Shown here piece after piece: positions 34,101 through 42,819 of a DNA stretch of 64,000 nucleotides. Origin of the DNA: Rachicladosporium sp. CCFEE 5018 (Eukaryota > Ascomycota > Dothideomycetes > Cladosporiales > Cladosporiaceae); the NCBI GenBank assembly GCA_002077045.2, contig KZ111143.1, positions 1,441,146-1,505,145 on the forward strand. The letters run 5' to 3'. A program made the translations under genes and the position numbers. Position 1 is the stretch's first letter. Each line of letters begins with the position of its first letter. The notes beneath the pieces are model-generated. The model searched no databases. It was not told the origin of the DNA and saw nothing but the letters and a program-made list of their open reading frames with translations.

Positions 34101-35057
34101 ATATGCGGCTGCAAGCTGGCTGAGATCCTGATGCTCAATCTGCGAGGTGGGATCGACGCCTACATTCCTGAGTTCATGTCGCTAGCCATGCACATCCTGC
34201 TCAACGACGAGCTGAAAGTGAAGTCCTACCGCATACACCTCATGGAGATGGTGATCAACGGGCTGTACTACAACCCGCGACTTGCCATCAATGTGCTGGA
34301 AGCGAATGGTTGGACGAATAAGTTCTTTAGTCTGTGGTTCTCGAGTATTGATAGCTTTACGCGGGTGCATGATAAGAAGCTCTCGATTGGCGCAATTACA
34401 CAGCTGCTGACGCTAAGAGGAGACGAGGTGCCACATAGCGTGCAGCAGGGCTGGCCGCGGTTGCTACAAGGTATTGTGCGGTTGTTCCAGACATTGCCAG
34501 CAGCACTTAAGAACCGGGAAGAGGCGCAGAAGGAGGACGACTTTGGGCTTGGTGGCGAGTATGATGACGACGATGAGGAAGAAGAGGAATGGGAAGGTGA
34601 AGACTGGGATCATGAGGAGACGGAGGAGGCTGCCGATGTGAAGGACGAGAGTACGGCATACCTTGACTTCTTGTCGCAGCAGGCATCGAAGTTCAATGCT
34701 GCCGTTGGCGATGATGACGGAGACGATGAGCTGGAGGAAGAGAGCTTGCTGGAGACGCCGCTGGATCAGATGGAACCGTATAGCACGTTCAAGACGGCTC
34801 TTCAAGGTATGTCGACTGCGTGGTTGGCATTCTGCCTTATGGAACACCCGACTGACAACGTTACAGATCTCTCCGAAGCTCAGCCACAGCTCTACGCCCA
34901 GCTCACCGCTGCCCTCTCGCCCGAAGAGCAAGCAATAGTCAAGACCGTCGTCGAAGAAGCAGACCGGCGGGCTGTGGTCGCTGCGCAGGAGGCCGCGACA
35001 GCTCAGCAACAACAAGGCGGTGCGACAGCCCCTCCTGCCGCTGGCGTGGCGGGCTGA
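31112..35057 (+). CDS. NMD5: Importin-beta family karyopherin (importin-7/8, Nmd5/Sxm1 type), interrupted by an assembly gap
   Basis: Exons 31112..31201, 31260..31338, 31403..32840, then 33440..34806 and 34867..35057. The segment 32941-33439 repeats 32342-32840, so the true gene is obtained by counting that segment once; the frame then continues exactly (1054 residues, against about 1040 in the family). The N-terminus (MDAAGLRERIRATLDANTEI, AEENAGFLDTLLSI, YFKNRVNKGW) is the Ran-binding importin-N domain. HEAT-type helices follow. Near the C-terminus is a long acidic loop (DDDDEEEEEWEGEDWDHEE), typical of Nmd5/importin-7 and thought to contact Ran or cargo. The last intron (34807-34866) is in frame, with GTATGT and TTACAG. 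The symbol is a best match: Nmd5 and Sxm1 are close relatives. Confidence 0.9.
32342..32840 (+). repeat. Direct repeat copy 1 (499 bases) inside the importin gene
   Basis: Identical by eye to 32941-33439 and ends exactly at the run of N. Its codons continue in the same phase as the second copy, so it is one exon stretch shown twice by the assembly. Confidence 0.92.
32841..32940. other. Assembly gap (100 N) within the importin coding region
   Basis: Exactly 100 N between identical 499-base repeats. This is a scaffolding placeholder, most likely an unmerged overlap. Confidence 0.98.
32941..33439 (+). repeat. Direct repeat copy 2 (499 bases) inside the importin gene
   Basis: Second copy of 32342-32840, continuing into the unique 3' part of the gene at 33440. 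Read literally it would suggest a duplicated domain, which the family does not have. Confidence 0.92.
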
Positions 35058-37372
35058 GGTAACGTCGCTGATGAATCTCATGACATAGTGAATGCCTCGC
35101 CGCTCGCACAGCTCGACTGAGGAGTCGTCAACTGCCGCAGCTAGAAGGAGCGCGTTCTGGAATCTGCGAAAGGAAGAAGAGACCGGGTATGCGGATTGGT
35201 GCCGTGGCAGAGCGAACACTGCGGATGCACAGCGTGGCAGCTCCGCACAGCGTACGGCTGCCTGCATACATCGTCCCCGTGTCGGTCTTGCAGAGCAGCG
35301 ACGCGGCCGGGCAAAAGAAAATACCCCCTTGTCTACCTAGATAGATAGCATTGTGCAGCGTTCCGAACAACACTTGCGAGCAGCAGCTCACTCGCGCAAT
35401 TTGTCACTGGTGTGCATCTCATGGGTGCTGTGGTGTAAGACGGCAGTTAGACAACTGAATGCAAATGCATGCACAGGAGCTGCATGAGTAATGGCTTTGC
35501 AGCTGCCAATGCTATGCTGCGATTATGGCGAGGCGAGGTAGTCATGTATGCAGCTTGGACTTCAAAAACTACAACTCCAACGACCATTGAGGAGGTGTTT
35601 GGTCAGCTATATAAGATAGCGCCGATTTACATCCAGTCGCTTGCAACACCCTGTCTTGCACGCATGATGAGCCGACTCGATGGTGGGCACTAATCTGTGT
35701 GGTCATGACGCCTGCGGAGGGAGCTCGGCATCTGGGACTGTTCCTTCCGTGGCTCAGGATATGCTACACCCGGCGAACAGTGTCCATCACTCTCTGCTTC
35801 AGTACCACTCACTGATGGTCATCTACGTCGATCGGTTGTGTCGGGAAAGCTTTAGCATTTTGGACGGAGAGTTTCGCTATGACTGACGAGATGATCGCAA
35901 GCGGCTGTTTGGGTTGGCCGAAATGACAATAATAACTCGCATGCACGCACTCGACGCGAATAACAAAGGAGTGGAGCAGTGTCCGACGGGGACAAAGGGC
36001 CGGGAGGAGTACTGTATCTTGTAGAATGTCACTCGAGGACAGCACGGTTTGGCGGCAAGATCATTGTGCATCCTTGGCGTTATAACGGCAGTCAGACGGC
36101 TGGATCGCGCCTCGCCTTGCACTTTGGCTTGCCAGGAAGGAGCGACTCGGATGAAGTCAGAGTGCGTTTTGATGTGCATGTCGTTTCTCTAGCTCGGCTG
36201 TCGACGGAGCAGGGCGTGGGTGGCAGAGACGCGATTGTTCAGCAATGCACGAAGGTTTGGCTGTCGGTGCCGTGTGGGTCGCCATCTGCAACAGACTTTG
36301 GATTGCCACGCTGCCAGCACGAGGAGTCACCACATCGTATCCACGGCCGCGGGACAACAAGTGTCGTTGCCTGTTGCTGTTTCTGCGAGGCGTGGGATCA
36401 TATACCCAGAAACGGGATTGTCTATTCGAGTCGTGTCGGCGGATCAGCCCTTGCGCGAAGCGGTAATCTCGGGGCTCGTTGCGCTCATTGCTGCCCTGTG
36501 CGTTCATTCGCAGTGAGGTGGTCTCATCGCTCGCCCTGTCAAGGCCTGCTCTTGAACGAGCGCGACGGAGGACTCGACGCGAAATCTCGCATCGTCACCA
36601 CTGCCGCGCCTCACTCGCAGTCAACAAGTTACTCTCCCGCAGGCGACAGCTTGAAGTGTTGGTACTTCGCGACACACCGAAAGTCTCTGCACAGCCATCC
36701 GCGTCGACTTTGCCGACTCTCCCCGGCCGCCGTGCACCCGGACATTCTTCACACAGCAAACCTGCACGCCGCTCACAACATTACCCTCTTTGCCAGCACT
36801 GCGATCTTTGCATCACCGTCGCGCCACTTTACGGATTGCGGGTGCTGAGAGCGAGTAGTCTCTGACACTTCCGGTCACTGCTACGAGGAATCACTTTCAC
36901 CGTGCGACGACCCCCTAGGACTCCGCTACACGACCCTACGACTCACTCATCACGGACGAGCTATTCACTTAGCCACGTCTGTGCCGATAGCACTGCCTAG
37001 AAGACTATATCTGGATTCTACTGCCTGCGATTTCACCGCGAATACGTCTTTGACACTTCGCACTCGCTTTGCGCATTCCATCTACGACGTCACGTCAGCA
37101 GAAGCAGACATCATACAAGTCACTTGCACCGCATCGCAGTGACGGGAACAAACACATCGATCGCCAATTGGCATCACCATTTCATCGCCACTGCATGAAC
37201 GGACTTCAGTGAACGCCTCTGCTCTTAAGTGAGCGCAGGTGTTTGGGCTGAGGTGGTGAGGTGAAGAGTTGGAAGCGGTCAGTCACGCTTGAAAGATTAT
37301 CACTTTTGATCTTCACTGACGCCAGATCAGGTCGTGTATATCACGTCCGCTCAGTCGATATCTGTTGCAATC
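35058..37372. other. Long non-coding stretch: importin 3' flank and extended leader/promoter of the cyclin gene
   Basis: This is 2.3 kb without a supported gene, the longest gap-free intergenic region here. A 289-codon plus frame (35979-36848) overlaps a 116-codon minus frame, and neither has recognisable or low-entropy-free protein features, so I leave both out. From about 36850 to 37260 the plus strand is rich in C, T and CA steps with few G, like the long leaders and promoters of fungal regulatory genes. Confidence 0.45.
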
Positions 37373-38815
37373 ATGCCGTCATTCTATCCGCGCACTCAAG
37401 GGAGTTCGCTACCACTCACACCACCAGATTCCGGGTCTGCAGGATACGGGTTCAGTCACGTTCACTACCCACAGGAGCAATACGTACCTCACCAGAACAT
37501 GGGTGGCAATCAAAACGATGGCGTCTATGACTACCCTCATAGCTACATGCAGCCTGCTGTCGCACCGGCACCGCCTAATTACCAGTACCAGTCCGGCACC
37601 TTCCAGCCTGCGAACAACCTGCCACCGATCTCGAGCTACTACGAGCCGATAGGTGCACCGATATTGCCTCCGCTCCGGATGCAGGAGCATCTCTCATTCA
37701 GCGACGACTACCAACGCCGCCTGCAGCAGCAAGAGCAAGAGAGCGCCGCCATGCGCGAGCAGCAACGCCAAGCAGCAAAAGAGGACAAGGCGACTGGCGG
37801 TGTATCCGCAAAGCTGGACTACGAGATGGAACGGATGACAGACTTTGTCACAAAGTACGCTCAAAAGATGTATGACATTCACTTGTCCCCCATCTGCCTT
37901 GCAGATATTGACATTTTCCGAAGCTTCAACTATACCGTCTCGAGCCCGCCTTCATTCCGCAAGTGGGTACACCAGGTGCTCTCGGCTACAAGACTACCCT
38001 CGGCGACGATATTGCTCAGCTTGCACTATCTGTCTGAGCGTTTAGCCACTCAGCCAGGATCGATCAAGGCTGGCGAGCATCAGATCAATCGATTTTTGGC
38101 AGTATCGCTGATACTTGGAAGCAAGTTCCTGGACGACAACACTTTCGTGAACAAGTCTTGGTCAGATGTGACGGCGATCAAAGTCAGCGAGCTCAACCTG
38201 CTTGAGCGCGAGTGGCTGCAGCTGATCAACTACCGCTTGCACGTGGACCCGAAAGGCGGAGTGGCCGGCTGGATCGAAGCGTGGAACACGTACGACGCTG
38301 AGCAAAATATCAAGCAGCAGGCAGCCACTCGCTTGTCGCCACTGGACACGAACGTTCATCGTCACTCGAGCAACAGCAACCGGTACTCACCGTACCCGAC
38401 GCCCTACACAGCTTCTTCTGGCCGCAGTCACGAGTCGCTATCGAGCCGCGTGTCGCAGTACGCCACGACACCCTACAGCTCGACCGACACGTGGGGCTTG
38501 CCGGCACGCTCGAACCTATCAGACTACTACAGCCGCGACCAGCACTACCCCACTCTGAACGATATCGACGAAGCCAATCGCCAAGCGACTGAACTTCGTC
38601 GTCAATCCCAGTACAACTACATCTCCCCGGTTGCTCCGGCGCCCCAGAACTATTACGACACTTCTTCATACGCACCGGCGGCGTGGTACAACACCGCATG
38701 GAACTTGAGCCGCAACAGTCATCGCTTTGACTGCGAGTGCTTCTCTTGCGACACTCGGACTTACCGCCCGTATCCGGTGGCATCTGCATACGCGCCTCAG
38801 ACTGTCATGGGCTAG
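37373..38815 (+). CDS. CLG1: Clg1/Mug80-type cyclin (partner of a Pho85-like kinase)
   Basis: A single exon of 480 residues from ATG at 37373 (MPSFYPRTQGSSLPLTPPDS); the frame is open 13 codons further upstream, without conservation. Residues 1-130 are Pro/Gln/Tyr-rich. The cyclin box (about 150-290) reads MTDFVTKYAQKMYDIHLS, FRKWVHQVLSATRLPSATIL, FLAVSLILGSKFLDDNTF and LNLLEREWLQLINYRLHVD. That order and the NKSWSDVTAIKV motif are those of the Pho80-like Clg1 group, called meiotically up-regulated gene 80 in fission yeast. The C-terminal 170 residues are Ser/Tyr-rich and disordered, ending in a small Cys pair (CECFSCDTRTYRPYP). The long upstream region suggests complex transcriptional control. 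Confidence 0.88.
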   Translation: MPSFYPRTQGSSLPLTPPDSGSAGYGFSHVHYPQEQYVPHQNMGGNQNDGVYDYPHSYMQPAVAPAPPNYQYQSGTFQPANNLPPISSYYEPIGAPILPPLRMQEHLSFSDDYQRRLQQQEQESAAMREQQRQAAKEDKATGGVSAKLDYEMERMTDFVTKYAQKMYDIHLSPICLADIDIFRSFNYTVSSPPSFRKWVHQVLSATRLPSATILLSLHYLSERLATQPGSIKAGEHQINRFLAVSLILGSKFLDDNTFVNKSWSDVTAIKVSELNLLEREWLQLINYRLHVDPKGGVAGWIEAWNTYDAEQNIKQQAATRLSPLDTNVHRHSSNSNRYSPYPTPYTASSGRSHESLSSRVSQYATTPYSSTDTWGLPARSNLSDYYSRDQHYPTLNDIDEANRQATELRRQSQYNYISPVAPAPQNYYDTSSYAPAAWYNTAWNLSRNSHRFDCECFSCDTRTYRPYPVASAYAPQTVMG

Positions 38816-39640
38816 TGGCTTGCTTTTCCGGATTGATCACGGTCTTACCGGACAATGGCACACGGTTGATTGTGCCGGTGGCAGCAACGAAAGCGAATGG
38901 CCAAAATCTCACGGCACAAAAGCGAGCTCATTCACTTCCGCGATGGTATGGCACTTGAGCGTCTTTACGCGCATCTGCCTCTCGCTAACGTTGTTTGGAG
39001 CATGGCAAGCTTCATGCATCGCCGTTTCAGCGACTCAGACCGCATCGCATCGCATCACAACCTAGCATAACCTGGGCGACAAAATCACACACCAAAAGTC
39101 GAGCCTATGCACTTAGCGCTCCTACTACTTCATTCCTGCACTGCACAGCATACATTACACGGCATCACTACTTGCAAACATGAAAATTGCGTTGCTTTCC
39201 TTCATTACACTGGGTTTCTTGTACTTAGCATGGCGTTCACAACAAAAGGCGATGGCGATGGCGACGGCAATGGGATGGGATGGGATTACATTCGGACTTA
39301 CGGACTTGCGGGATTGCGAATTTGAAAGCGTAGAAAGGCGTTCGATTGAAATGGGGTCTGGAACTGCGATTTGAACTGTTCTCGGAGTTCCTGGACACCT
39401 GGGCGAACGGTGGAGTGGTTTTGAGCCAGGCAAAAGCGTAGGGCTTGTGGGATAGATGAAAGGGCCTGAGTAGATACTGGGTGTAGGGTAGAGGATCAAA
39501 TGAAAACCTCTGTTGCCCTACATTATCACTCCTTCCGTTGGTTACTGGAACCCTGGAGGTCTTTCCCACTTCTATTTCGACGCGTGAAGTCTAGCGCAAT
39601 GATCGAGATTATACTTGATTAGGACATCTTTCCCTGAAAT
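38816..39640. other. Intergenic between the cyclin gene and the tRNA
   Basis: Holds the cyclin 3' UTR. A GATGGC/ATGGG-type short simple repeat occurs near 39249-39287. No supported coding frame on either strand. Confidence 0.5.
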
Positions 39641-39719
39641 GGTCGGGTGGCCTAATGGTAAGGCGTTGCTTTCCGGTTCGGTCTGGCAAAGATTGCGGGT
39701 TCGAGTCCCGTCTCGATCG
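39641..39719 (+). tRNA. tRNA-Arg (anticodon CCG) with a 7-base intron
   Basis: Cloverleaf: acceptor GGTCGGG with CTCGATC (two G-U pairs), discriminator G, D arm GCC-TAATGGTAA-GGC, anticodon stem TTGCT/GGCAA, variable AGATT, T arm GCGGG-TTCGAGT-CCCGT. The anticodon loop is TTCCGG then T, with CCG at 39673-39675. Seven extra bases (39677-39683) sit directly after position 37, the canonical site of eukaryotic tRNA introns. The internal promoter A box (TGGCCTAATGG) and B box (GGTTCGAGTCC) are intact. A TTTT run lies about 25 bases downstream. The mature length of 72 and the D-loop and variable-loop sequences fit fungal Arg tRNAs. Confidence 0.88.
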
Positions 39720-40017
39720 TGACGAGATGAAATCGTTTCGCATTTTGTCCCGTCTGGACTTGCGGGCGTAGATGAGGTTCTGACTGCGAAGGGGCAGCGA
39801 AATACTGTGCGAGGTTCATAATGGTGGATACATGCGCACGATTGTAGCATTTTGCGGCGTTGATGCTTGGCAATGTCGCCCAACAACAGTCCAGGCAGTT
39901 GAGGTGGAGTCTGGAGTGACGATGATGGAGATTATGGGATGGAGACCATTGGATAGTCGTATGCAGGCCGGGGCGTAACACTCAGCTGATGTTCTATACT
40001 AATGCCAGGACTAGCAG

Positions 40018-42393
40018 CTACTTCGCCCGAGCCATGGGCCCCCAATTCTCGCGCGGATTCTGCTGATACCGGACCAGTCGCTTCTTGCGAGGTTTGTCAC
40101 GGCCCAGCGCCTCGTCGAAGACAACCTTCAATGCCTTCGCTGCTGCGCCGTTGACTAGGTCTGTGGCTGTGGTGCCATTCGCGTCAGCTGCAGCAGTAGT
40201 CCCGTCTGCCTTTAGAGCCGCGCCATCCGCATCAGTCACAGTGTCAAAATCAGCAGCGCTCTTCGCACCAGCACCACTAACCACCGGATCTGCAGCATTC
40301 TCCTCCACCATGCTCGCAGCCTGCATAATTCTCCACCCCGGCATCCCCTCCTTCAAGCTCCCCTCCTTCAACGGACTCCTCTGCCTCACCCACTCCCTCA
40401 TAACCTCCCAAATGACACTCCAAGGCGCCTCGGTCTTGACGCTCCCCGGCTTGCAATGACTCCTCGTAGCCCTATACCCCATATGCCGCAAGGCGCCTTT
40501 GATAGCGGCTTCGCTGGGCGCGACACAGTGCAGGACTTTGGAGAGGGCGGAGGGGATGAAGAAGAAGGGCGTGGCATCGACTTGCTCGGGGATGGACTTG
40601 GAAATGAGGGTGTCTGGGTTGGAGGACCAGGTGAAGGGAGGCTTTTCGGGGACGAATGTCGGGGCGTAGATTTCGTCCAGGGCGGTGTCTAACATGCCTT
40701 CGACGCGGGCGTGGGTTGCGTAGACTTCGTGGTCGGCTGTCTGAACGTCTTCGAGCATCTTCTCGATGAACTGCGCGTTGTGCAGTGGACCTGCCCACAT
40801 CGGTCCAGCAATGTGGGTTTTGTAGCCGCAATGCTCGCAATGTCTGTCTGTCGAAGGAGCTTGCGCGGCGCCATGTTTCCAGTTCACGGTATCGGCTTTG
40901 GTTTTGCTTTGGGCTTGGTGGTTGCGGCCTAGAAGCTGAGTTGTCCAAGAGCCGCATCCGGCGTCGCAGTTGTACGCGATCATGGTTTTGCCGGCCAGAA
41001 ACTTGACATCTGCGGGTGACTTGCACACGCGGACGAATACACGGATGTAGAAGTCTATACTCAGGCTCAGGAGGGGTTCTATTGCGAGGCCGTGGCGGGC
41101 TGCGCTAGTGGCAATGGAGTTGAGGATGAGGCGAAGGCCGCCTTCGTGGGAGTGAGGACCTTTGATCGGTAGTCCACCGTAGAGGGCGAAAGTCTTCTCT
41201 GGATAGCCGCACGAGGCGAAAACAGCGGAGTCGGTGCAGGTCACGCAAAGGAGGCCGCCATCGTTGAGTGCATGCAGCGCAGCATCGATGAAGGGCGATG
41301 CCGTGCCGTATGGATCGAGATCGATCACATCGTAGCGATGTGAGATGTGATCTGGACCGTGAGAGTCGCTGGGCGGGAAAGTGACAGAGTACATATGCGC
41401 CAGTGCGTTGCCGATGTTTGCCGTGATCTTATCCTCGAGGCCATTGTGCTTGACATTTAGCGCAATGCTGCGTACTGCATCTCGTGACATGTCATTCGCC
41501 ATGATGGCGGTTGCGAACGGTATCTCTTGGGCATAACGTAGGGCACGCAGACCCGTGGCTGAAAGAGCGTCCAGTATCCGGAAGGGTGGTTTGCTCTCCT
41601 TTACAGAGCCACTGGTCTCGCCTTGTGCGTTGGACTCTGATGGTGAGGCAGCTCCTGTGGCCGTGTTCGGTTCCACAATGGCCTCACTTGATACTGGAGC
41701 TGCATCACCATTGACTTCGTCCACTTGCATGGCCACCGGCACAGAACCGGTGACTTGTTCCACTCCCGTCTCAGTCGCTAGCTTTTCGCCATCTGTACCT
41801 TTCCTAAGCTTCACTGGACTTTCGTCATCACCCTCGTCAGGTACCCTTGCCCTCTTCAACGTACCCTTCTCTGCCCCAACCTCTGCCGCTCCGACTGCCT
41901 CTCCATTCACAACCTCATTCGCCGTCGCCTCGCCCCGTGCACTCTTGCCCTTCTTCTTCTCTTTCCTCACGTTCCTCTTCTCTACTCTCTTCTCCCGGCT
42001 TCCATCGTGCCTGACCCTCCTCCGCTCACACAGATCCCTGCCAAACGTCCGAATCGCAAGCACACTCAGGTCCCGATTGAACTGCTGTATCGGGTTGTAG
42101 AAAACCGTTTGGTTCTCGCTATCCTTGGCAGCCGCCTTGGGATCGATTTCGGTGCGTGCCTTGGGTGGCACAAGAATATATGCCCTCCCTTCGCGGATGG
42201 TGCGGTAGGTCTTGCCCTCATGTTCGACGAGCTGATCAGCCTTTGGCTCTGCGGTGCTCGATACTGTCGTCTGTTCGGCCATTTTGGACGAGTTGATCGC
42301 AAAGCTACGAAGTGATGTGTTGCATAGCAGAATTTTACTAGGTCGTAGTGAAGTCCAAAGACCACGAGCAGTAGCAATGCTAGGCCGGCTCAT
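40018..42393 (-). CDS. TRM1: tRNA (guanine26-N2)-dimethyltransferase Trm1
   Basis: One exon, 791 residues. It methylates G26 of tRNAs with SAM. The methyltransferase core has motif I ILDALSATGLRALRYA, the acidic ANDMSRDAV, the catalytic-region motif DLDPYGTASPFIDAAL and LLCVTCTDSAVF. The Trm1-specific C-terminal half has the Cys pairs YNCDAGCG and HCGYKTH, followed by FFFIPSALSKVLHC. Two in-frame ATGs are present: the first opens an Arg/Ser-rich, acid-free presequence (MSRPSIATARGLWTSLRPSK), and the second at residue 38 opens MAEQTTVSST. This matches the yeast arrangement in which mitochondrial and nuclear forms come from alternative starts. A Lys/Glu-rich insertion (about 130-270) makes it longer than yeast Trm1, about 570 residues. 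Confidence 0.95.
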   Translation of the reverse strand: MSRPSIATARGLWTSLRPSKILLCNTSLRSFAINSSKMAEQTTVSSTAEPKADQLVEHEGKTYRTIREGRAYILVPPKARTEIDPKAAAKDSENQTVFYNPIQQFNRDLSVLAIRTFGRDLCERRRVRHDGSREKRVEKRNVRKEKKKGKSARGEATANEVVNGEAVGAAEVGAEKGTLKRARVPDEGDDESPVKLRKGTDGEKLATETGVEQVTGSVPVAMQVDEVNGDAAPVSSEAIVEPNTATGAASPSESNAQGETSGSVKESKPPFRILDALSATGLRALRYAQEIPFATAIMANDMSRDAVRSIALNVKHNGLEDKITANIGNALAHMYSVTFPPSDSHGPDHISHRYDVIDLDPYGTASPFIDAALHALNDGGLLCVTCTDSAVFASCGYPEKTFALYGGLPIKGPHSHEGGLRLILNSIATSAARHGLAIEPLLSLSIDFYIRVFVRVCKSPADVKFLAGKTMIAYNCDAGCGSWTTQLLGRNHQAQSKTKADTVNWKHGAAQAPSTDRHCEHCGYKTHIAGPMWAGPLHNAQFIEKMLEDVQTADHEVYATHARVEGMLDTALDEIYAPTFVPEKPPFTWSSNPDTLISKSIPEQVDATPFFFIPSALSKVLHCVAPSEAAIKGALRHMGYRATRSHCKPGSVKTEAPWSVIWEVMREWVRQRSPLKEGSLKEGMPGWRIMQAASMVEENAADPVVSGAGAKSAADFDTVTDADGAALKADGTTAAADANGTTATDLVNGAAAKALKVVFDEALGRDKPRKKRLVRYQQNPRENWGPMARAK

Positions 42394-42819
42394 TCGCCCT
42401 TGGGGAGATGGAAAGTACGCAGATGACCGTATGAGAGCGAGATATGCCTACCGCGAAAGTCCTTCAGCTAGCCTGACATGAGGAATAGGTCAGGTCGACC
42501 GAGAGGCGTACAGTTGCATGGTCTAACACATTTGTGCAGGACTCATGTTTGAAGCTGGCAAGGACTGTGATTTGTCGACGTGGCTGTTGCGCTAGAATGG
42601 GTCTACCCGCCCTCGCATAAGGCAAGTGATGGTCTCTGCCACTTTCATTGCTGCTATACGGCACATAGTTCTATCGCTCCGTGTCGAAGTTCAGGCAGAA
42701 CACAACAAAGAGTAGCTGTGGATCATTTGATCCAGGTAGTAAGTACAAATGCTTGCCTTTTCAAACAGACCATCGCTGTATAATTCCCGAACCCGGTTCA
42801 GCGCAGCTTCCCATCAATC
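42394..42819. other. Intergenic, 426 bases
   Basis: TRM1 promoter side and the 3' flank of the trimethyllysine dioxygenase gene. Nothing else recognised. Confidence 0.5.

Noticed and set aside
35979..36848. 289-codon plus-strand open frame upstream of the cyclin gene
   Set aside because: No recognisable domain, Cys/His/Ser-rich chance-like composition, overlaps a comparable frame on the other strand, and has no splice or start context of a gene.
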